This document shows, piece by piece, positions 51,086 to 60,708 of a stretch of DNA of 64,000 bases. A program made the position numbers and the translations under genes. The notes beneath the pieces are model-generated. The model worked only from the letters and a program-made list of their open reading frames with translations. It was not told the origin of the DNA and ran no database searches. Every line of letters begins with the position of its first letter. Within the stretch, counting starts at the first letter, position 1. The stretch covers positions 1 through 64,000 of the forward strand of contig QKDO01000080.1 in assembly GCA_003252075.1 (NCBI GenBank). The letters run 5' to 3'. The stretch comes from Nitrospirota bacterium. GTDB taxonomy: Bacteria; Nitrospirota; Thermodesulfovibrionia; Thermodesulfovibrionales; UBA6898.

Positions 51086-52525
51086 GTGAAGAAAATTATC
51101 GGAATTATCGTAGCAGCAGTTTTCGTCCTGGGCTTTGCAGCCAGCGCGTTCGCAATCCACGCTGAGATCCCTGCAGAGACCCAGGCTGTCATCGCAACCG
51201 GCGGCACCCAGATCACCATCGGTGGTGAGGTCAGGACCAGAGGCTGGTACCGGAAGAACCTTGGGGCTGCCGCATCCGTCAGCCCGGTTCTCGTAGGTCT
51301 TGACGGCCTCCCGGCTGTAAAGACTGGTGCAGTCGGCCAGTCTACCAAGTCATCTTCCTGGTATGACGAGCGCATTCGGCTTTCCGTAGACGCGAAGATT
51401 TCCCCGAACGTCCAGGGGTTCATCCAGATCGAGTCATCGGGAACCAACTTTGACAACACCAATGATAAGTATGTTTGGGGCACGAGCAATGGAAACTCCG
51501 GCTTCTCCAATGCTCATCCGACGTCAGAATTGGACTTCCTTCAGGCATGGATCCTCTACACGGGCCAGGGCCTGTTCGGCGTTCCTGCAGGCCTGAAGAT
51601 CGGCCATATGCCGCTCTCGCTCTCATACGGCCAGTTCTTTGACCACACCCAGATGGGCGACGATGCACTGGTCTTCTTCGTGAACCCGGTGAAGGAGATG
51701 CATATCGCAGCGCTCACCATCAAGCTTGCAGAAGGTGCGATCACTGACAATACGGACGACCTCGATGCATATGTCGGCTTGATGACCTACAAGTTCAGCG
51801 ATGCGATCACGGCAGGCATCAACTACACCTTCCTGAACAACTCTGACCTCGGCATGAGCCAGCAGGACCTCGGTCTCCATGCAAACGGCAATGTAGCCGG
51901 TTTCGGCTACAAGGCCCAGGTTGACTTCCAGTTCGGCAAGGTTCTGAAGGATGTTCCGGGCGTTGATGAGCTGACGTTCAAAGGCTGGGCTGCCCAGCTG
52001 AATGCTGATTACAACATTGACGCATTCAAAATCAGGGGTACCTTTGCATACGGCAGCGGTGAAAAAGACGCTACCAGCGACGACCTCAAGGAGTTCACCC
52101 CTTATGTGGGCAACATCCAGAACTATTCCCTCATCTATGAGTACAATGCTGCTACAACGGCGTTCAACAAGACCGGTGTTCTCAACCCTGCTAGCCCGTC
52201 TAACGGCCATGCAGCCGGCATAGCCAACACCACCTATGTGAACCTCGGCGGAGACTGGAAGGCAACAAAGGATGTAACGCTCTCGCTCGACGGTTACTGG
52301 TTCTGGGCTACGGAAACCGGCGCATGGGAAGATTTTACCGATCATAATGTTTCAAACAACGCCGGCTGGGAAATCGACGGCAAGATCAAGTATCAGGTTG
52401 CCAAGAACCTTACCTATCAGATCGATGCAGGCTATTTCAATTCAGGATCATTCTATGATGATGCCTATAATGTCGACAAGAAGGGCATTACCGTCCTCCG
52501 TCACCTGCTTCAGCTTAGCTTCTAA
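51086..52525 (+). CDS. Outer-membrane porin-like beta-barrel protein
   Basis: Signal peptide MKKIIGIIVAAVFVLGFAASAFA; alternating barrel strands; terminal HLLQLSF (C-terminal Phe). Confidence 0.85.
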   Translation: MKKIIGIIVAAVFVLGFAASAFAIHAEIPAETQAVIATGGTQITIGGEVRTRGWYRKNLGAAASVSPVLVGLDGLPAVKTGAVGQSTKSSSWYDERIRLSVDAKISPNVQGFIQIESSGTNFDNTNDKYVWGTSNGNSGFSNAHPTSELDFLQAWILYTGQGLFGVPAGLKIGHMPLSLSYGQFFDHTQMGDDALVFFVNPVKEMHIAALTIKLAEGAITDNTDDLDAYVGLMTYKFSDAITAGINYTFLNNSDLGMSQQDLGLHANGNVAGFGYKAQVDFQFGKVLKDVPGVDELTFKGWAAQLNADYNIDAFKIRGTFAYGSGEKDATSDDLKEFTPYVGNIQNYSLIYEYNAATTAFNKTGVLNPASPSNGHAAGIANTTYVNLGGDWKATKDVTLSLDGYWFWATETGAWEDFTDHNVSNNAGWEIDGKIKYQVAKNLTYQIDAGYFNSGSFYDDAYNVDKKGITVLRHLLQLSF

Positions 52526-52560
52526 TTTCGGCGCGCATCAGACAATGCGCAGAAACTCAC

Positions 52561-52593
52561 AAGACGGGGCGAGAAATCGCCCCGTCTTTTTTT
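52561..52593 (+). terminator. Rho-independent terminator after porin
   Basis: AAGACGGGGCGA-gaaa-TCGCCCCGTCTT plus T-run. Confidence 0.95.
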
Positions 52594-52814
52594 GTGCTGG
52601 TCGCCGCAAAGAAAGAGTACTGATGCATTCCTTTTGACGCGAGATATGAGAAGACGATGCGCGATGGGCAACAGGATCTGAAGAGATCTTCAGAAATGGG
52701 TTGGGAAGCGACAGGATGCTGAAGGCAACTGCGTCCCCGCAGGGGCTGCATAACAGGGGCGGCAATGCGCTCTTCCGTATTACGGGCGGATTACCTCGCG
52801 GGTCTAAAAAGCGG

Positions 52815-53147
52815 TCAGTAAATGGAGCGCACCCTTCCGCTGATTCTGTCAAAGATCACGCTGTCCACCTGTTTGCCGTCCCTGAATATTTCGGCCCTGA
52901 TGAACCTGCCGCCATAGTGCATGCTGCCCACCATATATCCCCGCACCTCATAATATTTTTTGAGCCCATGTACTGCTTCCGGCAGCGGGATGAGTGTATT
53001 GCCGGTTCCGTAGAGGGTGCAATCCCTGGAGTGGTCGCCATAGGGCGTCACCGGCCTTTCACCTGCAGTTGCGAAAGAGGCTGCAGATATGATCAATCCT
53101 GCAACAAGGACCGACCAGGCGACAGAAGATAGATGCCATGTCCTCAT
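52815..53147 (-). CDS. Hypothetical exported protein
   Basis: Signal-like N-terminus; C-terminal FRDGKQVDSVIFDRISGRVRSIY. Confidence 0.7.
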   Translation of the reverse strand: MRTWHLSSVAWSVLVAGLIISAASFATAGERPVTPYGDHSRDCTLYGTGNTLIPLPEAVHGLKKYYEVRGYMVGSMHYGGRFIRAEIFRDGKQVDSVIFDRISGRVRSIY

Positions 53148-53202
53148 AGATACCCTATACATTATGCCAAAGTCATGAAGAAATTATGAAGAAGCAGCAG
53201 GC

Positions 53203-53472
53203 TCATGTAGTCTCAATGCCCGTCACCGCTACGATCTTTCTCTTTGAGGAATGGCCCCTGATGACGCTTACCTGAGACTTCTTGACGCCCAGCTCTTCCG
53301 CTATCACCTCGATCAGCTGTTCGTTCGCAGACCCGGCAACAGGAGGGGCCGTGAGCTTCACCTTTATAATGGTGTCATCCATGATGCCTGCAATGCCTTT
53401 CTGCGATGACCTGGGCTCGACTTTTATGTCAAGGGTTATGCCATGCTTTGTCCTTTTAAAGGGCATTTTCAT
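53203..53472 (-). CDS. DUF167/YggU family protein
   Basis: DIKVEPRSSQKGIAGIMDDTIIKVKLTAPPVAGSANEQLIEVIAEELGVKKSQVSVIRGHSSKRKIVAV. Confidence 0.93.
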   Translation of the reverse strand: MKMPFKRTKHGITLDIKVEPRSSQKGIAGIMDDTIIKVKLTAPPVAGSANEQLIEVIAEELGVKKSQVSVIRGHSSKRKIVAVTGIETT

Positions 53473-53480
53473 TCCACGGA

Positions 53481-54827
53481 TCACCGGTTGTCCGGAAGCC
53501 ATATCCTGAACGACGTACCCTTTCCCTCAGCGCTGTCCACCTGAATACTCCCTCCCATGACCTCAAGAAGCTCCTTCACAATCGCCAGTCCCAGGCCGAT
53601 ACCGGTGGACGTGTCACCTCGATAGAATCTCTTAAAGACGAGTTCCTTCGTATGATCGGGAATGCCGATTCCCGAATCCCTGATCTCGATGAAAAACCCC
53701 TTCTTATCTCTGCCGCAATCCAGCCTGATCCAGCCCGTTTCCGTGTATTTTATCGCATTCGACAGTATGTTCTGCAGCACCCTCTCAAGCTTTTCAGGAT
53801 CAGTGACAACACGAAGGTCTTCACGCTTCATGGCCGACATCTCCAGGCCCTTTTCGGCTGCAAGGGGAACCATGGTTGACGCCAACCGCGAAAGAAACTC
53901 AGGGAGGTCAATCTCTGCATAGTCAAGACTCGCAAAAAAGCTGGCTTCTGCCTTGGTGATGTCCTCAATGCCTTCAACGAGCCGTATGAGTTTTTCCACT
54001 TCAAGCCGGATGTTTTCGAGCCCCTGGGCATGATCGCTTACCACGCCGTCGATCATTGCCTCGGTATGCGCCTTCATCACCGCCAGGGGTGTCCGCAATT
54101 CATGGGCGATGTTCGAGGTGAGGCGTCTTCTGAGGGAATCCTCCCGTTGGAGCGCCTCTGCCATGTAATTGAAACTCTCCGCAAGGCGGCCGATCTCATC
54201 GCCTTTGGTGCCCGATACCCTGACCGTGAGGTCGCCCTTTGCCATTGCCTCAACCGCATCCTTCATCTTCCTGAGGGGACGGGAGAGAAAGAGCGCAAAG
54301 AAGAGGGCAAGCAGAAGCGCCCCTCCCCCGGCAATGACCGAAGAGACGATAAGAAAATATTTCCCGCGCTCCCTGAAAAGCACCTCTTTCTTGTCTGTTT
54401 CGGGTCTGTTCAGTCTCCTTGCCAGCAGGCTGCCGATCTCTTTTCCCCCCTCATAGAGCGGATAATCTTCAAACTGACCGGTTGCCGAAGAAAGATCGAC
54501 AATTGACGACATCCGGCGTTTCATGGATGGGGACAGCATGCTCATTACCGCGGCAGCGTTGGTGACTTCTTTTCCGTCCATGTCAAGGATACGGACGTCG
54601 AACCCGAGCATAACTGCCCAGTGAAGCGCGTCATGCAGCGTCGTGTAGTCCCATGTTCCGTCAGCGTAGCTTCCCTCGACCGATGCCAGGACCCAGTAAA
54701 GCTTGTCTACCTTTGTGCCGTTGACATAATCTTCAAAATCCCGGGTTATGAGCTGTTCGTAGATAAGGTGAGAGAGGAGAACAAGGAGAATGACGGCGAG
54801 GAACGCGAGAAAAAGCTTATTCCGCAT
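53481..54827 (-). CDS. HAMP-containing sensor histidine kinase
   Basis: SNIAHELRTPLAVMKAHTEAM; ILSNAIKYTETG; GLGLAIVKELLEVMGG. Confidence 0.94.
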   Translation of the reverse strand: MRNKLFLAFLAVILLVLLSHLIYEQLITRDFEDYVNGTKVDKLYWVLASVEGSYADGTWDYTTLHDALHWAVMLGFDVRILDMDGKEVTNAAAVMSMLSPSMKRRMSSIVDLSSATGQFEDYPLYEGGKEIGSLLARRLNRPETDKKEVLFRERGKYFLIVSSVIAGGGALLLALFFALFLSRPLRKMKDAVEAMAKGDLTVRVSGTKGDEIGRLAESFNYMAEALQREDSLRRRLTSNIAHELRTPLAVMKAHTEAMIDGVVSDHAQGLENIRLEVEKLIRLVEGIEDITKAEASFFASLDYAEIDLPEFLSRLASTMVPLAAEKGLEMSAMKREDLRVVTDPEKLERVLQNILSNAIKYTETGWIRLDCGRDKKGFFIEIRDSGIGIPDHTKELVFKRFYRGDTSTGIGLGLAIVKELLEVMGGSIQVDSAEGKGTSFRIWLPDNR

Positions 54828-55521
54828 CAGGGGTTCCGATGAACTTGTAGCCTACGCCATAGACCGTCTGGATGAATTCAGGAGACTTCGAGTCTTTTTC
54901 GATCTTGTGACGCAGGTTCTTTACATGTGCGTCGATGGTACGGTCATATCCTTCAAAGTCATATCCCTGGACAATGTTCACGATCTGGTTTCGCGAAAGA
55001 ATCCTCCCGTGGTTTTCGGCAAGCGCCATCAGGATCTTGAACTCCGTCAGGGTCAACTGAAGGGGCGAGCCTGCCCTTACTACCTCATGCCGTTCCAGGT
55101 CCATTTGAAGGCTGCCCCTGTTATAGCTCAGGATCTTCCTCTTCGTCTTGCCGGCCCTTCGCAGGTGTGCCTTTACCCGAGCAACGAGCTCCCGCGGGCT
55201 GAAGGGCTTGACCATGTAGTCATCAGCTCCTATGCCCAGTCCTTTGATCCGGTCCTCCTCACCGCTCTTTGCCGTGAGCATGATAATCGGGACGTTCGAA
55301 CTTTCCCTGATAATCCTGCAGAGTTCCTCCCCTGCCATATCAGGGAGCATGAGGTCGAGGATAATGATGTCCGTTCCCTCCCGGAAGAACGTGAGGGCAT
55401 CAGCGCCGTTTTCAGCGTTCCTTACCCTGAAGCCCTCTTTTTCAAGATAGGCCCTGACGATATCCGAGATCTTCTTTTCGTCCTCAATGATCAGGACGGA
55501 ATCTTTTCTGCCAGTATCCAT
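54817..55521 (-). CDS. OmpR/PhoB-type response regulator
   Basis: REC domain VLIIEDEKKISDIVRAYLEKEG; winged helix TLTEFKILMALAENHGRILSRNQIV. Confidence 0.94.
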   Translation of the reverse strand: MDTGRKDSVLIIEDEKKISDIVRAYLEKEGFRVRNAENGADALTFFREGTDIIILDLMLPDMAGEELCRIIRESSNVPIIMLTAKSGEEDRIKGLGIGADDYMVKPFSPRELVARVKAHLRRAGKTKRKILSYNRGSLQMDLERHEVVRAGSPLQLTLTEFKILMALAENHGRILSRNQIVNIVQGYDFEGYDRTIDAHVKNLRHKIEKDSKSPEFIQTVYGVGYKFIGTPDAE

Positions 55522-56368
55522 AGTAGGCATCTCCCAGGAGCAAGGTTAGGGCGGTCAGGACCGCCCCTGCTAATACATCTACCACATAATGGTATCTGAG
55601 GTAAACTGTCGAGAAGACCAGTGCCGCGACGCAGGGAAGGAACAGCAGGAAGAGCCTCTTCTCGTATTTCCGGGAGAGAACGAGGACCGTAAGGGCGATG
55701 CCGGTATGTCCGCTCGGGAACGCGTCCCGCTTAACGCCCTCAAGCCTGTTCAGAAGCTCCTGCACCGGGCCGGTAAAAAACAGGCCGCGGAGGTCCGTTT
55801 GCTGCAGATGGTTCAGGGTGAACCGAGGGCCAAGTGCGGGAAAGAGCAGGTATCCCGCATAGGAGAGGTAAAAGCAGAACATGATCAGGAAGAGGGAATG
55901 GTCAAATGCCGCGTCATCCCTTTTCATGAGGAGGACCGCCCCGAGCGTTATGGGGAGAAAATAATAGCTTGCATATGCCAGCTGAAGCAGATCGGTCAGC
56001 AAGGGTGTCATGATCTGTTCCATCATGACCGTAGGGTGCCCCCCAAACAGCAGATAGTCGAGCCTGATAAGCAGAGGATCGATGTCCCGCGGATTGATGG
56101 TGTGCACAAGATGCTCAAGACTGTCAAAGATCGCAAGGATGGATATTGTCGGAAATATCAGGTGATAGCCCCAGTGAAACATGCTGCCCTTTCTCCTGAA
56201 CAGAAGCAGGAGAGCCTGGGTGAGGAAGAGGCCGGAATAGAGCAGGACGAGATACGCTGCATGGTCCAGCACACGGCGGAAGGCGAAGGTAATGATCGTG
56301 AGCGTAAGGAGAAAGAAGAAGTTCAGGGCATCGGCAGGCCTGAGCCGAAGAAGAAACCTGAGCATCAC
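55484..56368 (-). CDS. PAP2-superfamily phosphatase
   Basis: DAFPSGHTGIALTVLVLSRKY; STVYLRYHYVVDVLAG. Confidence 0.92.
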   Translation of the reverse strand: MMLRFLLRLRPADALNFFFLLTLTIITFAFRRVLDHAAYLVLLYSGLFLTQALLLLFRRKGSMFHWGYHLIFPTISILAIFDSLEHLVHTINPRDIDPLLIRLDYLLFGGHPTVMMEQIMTPLLTDLLQLAYASYYFLPITLGAVLLMKRDDAAFDHSLFLIMFCFYLSYAGYLLFPALGPRFTLNHLQQTDLRGLFFTGPVQELLNRLEGVKRDAFPSGHTGIALTVLVLSRKYEKRLFLLFLPCVAALVFSTVYLRYHYVVDVLAGAVLTALTLLLGDAYYGYWQKRFRPDH

Positions 56369-56859
56369 AGCTTCCGGAGGACCCGCAAGAGAGCCTTGTC
56401 CTTTTTCGACGGCTGCCGCGCGTTACCTTTTTGCGGCATGGCATCGTCATCATCTTCCGGATTCCCGCAACCCTCGCTGCCTGTCCGGTTGCCGCACGGT
56501 TCCAGTCGTTTCCGGAACAGGTCAGAAGGCACCGGAACGGCTCCTGCCGACCATGCATGCTGTGAGATATCCCGGTCAGAGGTAATGACGATCCGCTCCT
56601 TTCCGTCCTGCATGAGCATCTTCCGGATCAGGTCATCAGCCCTGTCTCCCAGCCGCGAGTAGATGATGCGTATGCCGCCTGTTGCGAGATGTTCTTCGCG
56701 ATGGCCGCCGGTTTTCCAGCCGTCGAACACAACGGTTATGTCATGACCCTTCAGCTTTTTGTAGCCGATAAGCTGTTGTATGAGCTCCTCCCGTTTCTTC
56801 CGGAGGTCCCGATGCTGTATGCCGATGAGGTTATACCCGTCTATGATGATAGCGGTAAT
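56365..56859 (-). CDS. YacP/Rae1-like NYN-domain protein with likely ATT start codon
   Basis: Extended translation (I)TAIIIDGYNLIGIQHRDLRKKREELIQQLIGYKKLKGHDITVVFDGWKTGGHREEH...VITSDRDIS; AGGAGG 6 nt upstream of ATT. Confidence 0.85.
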   Translation of the reverse strand: MTAIIIDGYNLIGIQHRDLRKKREELIQQLIGYKKLKGHDITVVFDGWKTGGHREEHLATGGIRIIYSRLGDRADDLIRKMLMQDGKERIVITSDRDISQHAWSAGAVPVPSDLFRKRLEPCGNRTGSEGCGNPEDDDDAMPQKGNARQPSKKDKALLRVLRKL

Positions 56860-56887
56860 GTCAGTCCTCCTGAAGAAATATGGTGCT

Positions 56888-56896
56888 ATTATAGCA
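56888..56896 (-). promoter_or_regulatory. Extended -10 promoter for NYN gene
   Basis: Minus strand TGCTATAAT ~30 nt upstream of ATT start. Confidence 0.6.
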
Positions 56897-56965
56897 TTGC
56901 CGCATAGAAGAGGCTGTCGACTGTCCTGACGGTCGCCACCGGATTGCTACAACGAAGTTACTTAA

Positions 56966-56974
56966 TGGTATAAT
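56966..56974 (+). promoter_or_regulatory. Extended -10 promoter for Ehr/Hyf-like operon
   Basis: TGGTATAAT ~80 nt upstream of the first gene, divergent from NYN promoter. Confidence 0.5.
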
Positions 56975-57054
56975 GCAGCAGCATTTTCACGGGGGTAAGA
57001 GGTGACAGGACAACAGAGCAAGAACGCGACGAGCTGCTGCATCGGTGCTGCCCG

Positions 57055-59097
57055 ATGATGGACCCCCTGAACCTTGCAGGGAGCGCAATAATCCTGCTCC
57101 TGGGTACTGCTGCGCTTGCACTCTTCCTGGGCAGGAAGCAGCGACTGCTGCTCGTTGCAGGCTTTGTCCTTTCCGCTGTTGCCTCGTTGTCAGCCACGAT
57201 TGCCGGTGTCCGGGTGGTCGGCTGGAGTACCACCAGCCAGGCAATCATGTCGATCGGCCTTCCCGATCTGCCCTTTCATCTGCGGCTTGACCCCCTTGCA
57301 GGTTTTTTCATCACCGTTGTGGGGATACTTTCATTTGTCGTGTCCATCTATTCCATAGGTTACGTCAGAGAGATCAGCAAACAGCGGCCGATCGGCCGTC
57401 TCGTCATCTTCTACGCCTTGTTCCTTGCCGGCATGTTCATGGTCATCATTGCCGACGATGCCCTCTTCTTTCTCGTATCCTGGGAGCTTATGGCAGCTGC
57501 TTCCTATTTCCTTGTCCTGTTTGAGGATGAACGCGTCGAGAACAGGAGAGCGGCTTTCCTGTATATGGTCGTTGCCCATGTGGGCGCTCTGGCGATACTC
57601 CTGTCGTTCGGGGTCATGTCCGGACTGGCTACCGGCTTTGAGGGGTTCCATGGATATACCTTCGACGCCATGCGCCAGGCGGAGTTTCCTGCTGTCTGGG
57701 CAACCGCCGCCTTTTTGCTCGCATTCTTCGGTTTTGCGGCAAAGGCCGGGGTGATCCCCCTGCATGTCTGGCTTCCCGAGGCCCATCCGGTCGCCCCGTC
57801 CAATATATCGGCCCTGATGAGCGGCGTGATGCTCAAGACCGCCATATACGGCATTGTCCGTGTCACCTTTGATCTCATCGGGGTTTTCCCCTGGTGGTGG
57901 GGATCGATTGTACTGGTATTCGGCCTCATTTCAGCTGTCATGGGCGTGCTCTATGCACTGATGCAGCACGATCTCAAGAGGCTCCTGGCGTATCATTCGG
58001 TCGAAAATATCGGGATCATCCTCATCGGCATAGGTCTGTCCATGATCTTCCGCTCCTTTGATTTTCCCCTGCTCTCCTCTCTTGCCCTCATTGCCGGACT
58101 CTACCACACGTTAAACCACGCGATCTTCAAAGGGCTTCTCTTCATGGGTGCCGGTGCGGTGCTTCATGCCAGCCACGAGAGGAACATGGAGGAAATGGGC
58201 GGATTGATACATTTCATGCCCTGGACTGCGGCACTCTTCCTCGTGGGAAGTGTTTCCATAGCAGGCCTTCCGCCCTTTAACGGTTTTGTCTCTGAATGGC
58301 TTACCTTCCAGGCATTCCTGCTTTCACCATCGCTGCCGAGTCCGCTGATGAAGCTTCTCATCCCTCTGGGAGCGGCGCTCCTGGCCCTGACAGCAGCTCT
58401 GGCGGCCGCCTGCTTTGTAAAGGCATTCGGCGTGACCTTCCTCGGACACTGGCGCGGCCATCATCAGCCGCACGTTCAGGAAGTGGACTGGTTTATGAGA
58501 AGCGGCATGATTATGGCGGCTCTTTTGTGCCTTGCCCTTGGTGTGCTGCCGACCGTCATTATTGACTGGATGGACACCGTTCCGGAGCAGCTTGTGGGAT
58601 CGCGCATCGGTACGACAGCGGGCGCCTTCGGCTGGATGTGGCTGACACCAGTCGCACCCGCGCGGGCCTCCTATTCCGGACCCCTTGTATTTCTGGTGAC
58701 GCTGTCGGTCATCGTCATCGCCTACCTGCTGCTGCATGTGCGATCAGGATCGATCACGCGGGTGCCGCTCTGGGACTGCGGATTCGAGAAGGTGACGCCG
58801 CGCATGCAGTACACCGCCACGGCCTTTGCCATGCCCATACGACGGATATTCGGCTTCTTCTTCCATATCAGGGAACAGGTGAAGATGAACCCGCAGGCCC
58901 CCCATCGGACCGTCCCGGGGAGGATGCAGTATACGCTCCGCATACGGGACCGTTTCTGGGGATGGCTGTACCGGCCGCTTGTTGATGCCAGCTTCTGGCT
59001 ATCGCGCCGGGTGGGACGGCTCCAGCAGGGCCGTATCCAGGCGTACCTTATTTATTCCTTTGTGACCATTATCGTGCTGCTCCTGTTCCTGCGATGA
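57055..59097 (+). CDS. HyfB-like (NuoL/MrpA-type antiporter-like) subunit
   Basis: 680 aa multi-TM; SWELMAAASYFLVLFE; KAGVIPLHVWLPEAHPVAPSNISALMSGVMLK. Confidence 0.93.
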   Translation: MMDPLNLAGSAIILLLGTAALALFLGRKQRLLLVAGFVLSAVASLSATIAGVRVVGWSTTSQAIMSIGLPDLPFHLRLDPLAGFFITVVGILSFVVSIYSIGYVREISKQRPIGRLVIFYALFLAGMFMVIIADDALFFLVSWELMAAASYFLVLFEDERVENRRAAFLYMVVAHVGALAILLSFGVMSGLATGFEGFHGYTFDAMRQAEFPAVWATAAFLLAFFGFAAKAGVIPLHVWLPEAHPVAPSNISALMSGVMLKTAIYGIVRVTFDLIGVFPWWWGSIVLVFGLISAVMGVLYALMQHDLKRLLAYHSVENIGIILIGIGLSMIFRSFDFPLLSSLALIAGLYHTLNHAIFKGLLFMGAGAVLHASHERNMEEMGGLIHFMPWTAALFLVGSVSIAGLPPFNGFVSEWLTFQAFLLSPSLPSPLMKLLIPLGAALLALTAALAAACFVKAFGVTFLGHWRGHHQPHVQEVDWFMRSGMIMAALLCLALGVLPTVIIDWMDTVPEQLVGSRIGTTAGAFGWMWLTPVAPARASYSGPLVFLVTLSVIVIAYLLLHVRSGSITRVPLWDCGFEKVTPRMQYTATAFAMPIRRIFGFFFHIREQVKMNPQAPHRTVPGRMQYTLRIRDRFWGWLYRPLVDASFWLSRRVGRLQQGRIQAYLIYSFVTIIVLLLFLR

Positions 59098-60038
59098 ACC
59101 TCTATCCCTTTATGACAGAGATCCTTCAGATCATGATCGTCCTGGGCATTTCGCCTGCCTTTGTCGGATGGGTGAGAATGCTGAAGTGCTGGTCCCAGGG
59201 CAGAACATCGGCCGGTGTGTTTCAGCCCTACCGGGACATCAGGAAGCTTTTTGCCAAAAATGTGGTTCTTGCCGAGAACGCTTCCTGGGTATTCCGCTTT
59301 ACGCCCTACCTCGTCTTCGGAACGACGGTGCTTGCCGGAGGAATTATCCCTATGCTTTCGGTTGATCTTCCGTTGTCCGCAACGGCCGATGTCATCGTCC
59401 TCGTTGCTCTTTTTGCCATAGCCCGTTTCTTCATTGCCCTGGCAGGCATGGACATCGGCACGGCGTTCGGCGGCATGGGATCGAGCAGGGAGATGACTAT
59501 TGCCTCCCTGGCAGAACCTGCTATGCTCATGGCCATATTCACCCTGTCGCTGGCCTGCAGGTCAACTTCCCTGTCGCAGATAGTTACGGTGATCTTCAGC
59601 GGGCAGATCCAATTGCGGCCCTATCTTGCCTTTGCCTTCCTTGCCTTTGTCCTGATCAGCCTTGCGGAGACCGGCAGAATCCCTGTGGACAATCCTGCGA
59701 CGCACCTGGAGCTTACCATGGTCCATGAGGCAATGATTCTTGAATATTCGGGACGACACCTGGCGCTTATCGAGTGGGCGGGGATGATGAAGCTGATGCT
59801 GTTTATGGCGCTGGGGGCAGTCCTGTTTTTTCCCTGGGGTATCGATGTGACGTCGACCGCTGCCGGTGCGTTGCGTGCATTCCTGTTCCTGCTGCTGAAG
59901 CTGGGAGCATCCGGTGTGGTCCTTGTCCTGATAGAGACCGGGCTGGCGAAGATGCGGCTGTTCCGTCTGACCGAATTCCTGGGGTCTGCATTCCTGCTGG
60001 CAACACTGGGCATGCTGGCCTATTATATCCTGGACTGA
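59094..60038 (+). CDS. HyfC/HycD-like (NuoH-type) membrane subunit
   Basis: GRIPVDNPATHLELTMVHEAMILEYSGRHLALIEWAGMMKL. Confidence 0.93.
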   Translation: MNLYPFMTEILQIMIVLGISPAFVGWVRMLKCWSQGRTSAGVFQPYRDIRKLFAKNVVLAENASWVFRFTPYLVFGTTVLAGGIIPMLSVDLPLSATADVIVLVALFAIARFFIALAGMDIGTAFGGMGSSREMTIASLAEPAMLMAIFTLSLACRSTSLSQIVTVIFSGQIQLRPYLAFAFLAFVLISLAETGRIPVDNPATHLELTMVHEAMILEYSGRHLALIEWAGMMKLMLFMALGAVLFFPWGIDVTSTAAGALRAFLFLLLKLGASGVVLVLIETGLAKMRLFRLTEFLGSAFLLATLGMLAYYILD

Positions 60039-60706
60039 TGATGGACCTGCAGATCGTTTCACAGATAAGCAGTTTTCTGGCAGCCCTGGTGCTGCTCACC
60101 GCGTTTGGCATGCTGGTGCAGAAGAGGGTCTACGGCCTCATCCATCTGTTTGCCTGGCAGGGCCTCTTCCTTTCGCTGAACACCGCTGTTGTCGGCTTTG
60201 TCGCGAACAAGCATCACCTCTACATCTCGTCCGTACTGACCCTTTCGCTGAAGGTGGTGCTTCTCCCGTATATTCTCCATGTGCTGATCAACCGGCTCAA
60301 GATCCGCAAGGAGGTCGAGACGGTAGTCAATATCCCCATGACCATGATGATCGGCATTGCCCTGGTCATTTTTTCCTATCACCTTACGGCGCCCATCCGG
60401 CAGCTGTCCACGCTCATAACCCGGTCAACGCTTGCCGTAGCGCTTGCCACGGTCATGCTCGGGCTTCTCATGATGATCACGCGAAGACACGCCGTCACGC
60501 AGATTATCGGATTCCTCGCCCTTGAGAACGGCCTCTTTTTCGCGGCGACAAGCGCCACCTACGGGATGCCGCTTGTCGTCGAGCTGGGGGTTGCGCTCGA
60601 TGTGCTCATCGCGGCGTTCATCTTCGGCATATTCTTCTTCCATATCCATACCACCTTTGACACCCTCGATGTGGAGCAGATGGCAAAACTGAAGGAGGAG
60701 AACTGA
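60038..60706 (+). CDS. HyfE-like (hydrogenase-4 component E, NuoK-type) subunit
   Basis: ~222 aa multi-TM; IIGFLALENGLFFAAT; ELGVALDVLIAAFIFGIFFFHI. Confidence 0.9.
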   Translation: MMDLQIVSQISSFLAALVLLTAFGMLVQKRVYGLIHLFAWQGLFLSLNTAVVGFVANKHHLYISSVLTLSLKVVLLPYILHVLINRLKIRKEVETVVNIPMTMMIGIALVIFSYHLTAPIRQLSTLITRSTLAVALATVMLGLLMMITRRHAVTQIIGFLALENGLFFAATSATYGMPLVVELGVALDVLIAAFIFGIFFFHIHTTFDTLDVEQMAKLKEEN

Positions 60707-60708
60707 CC

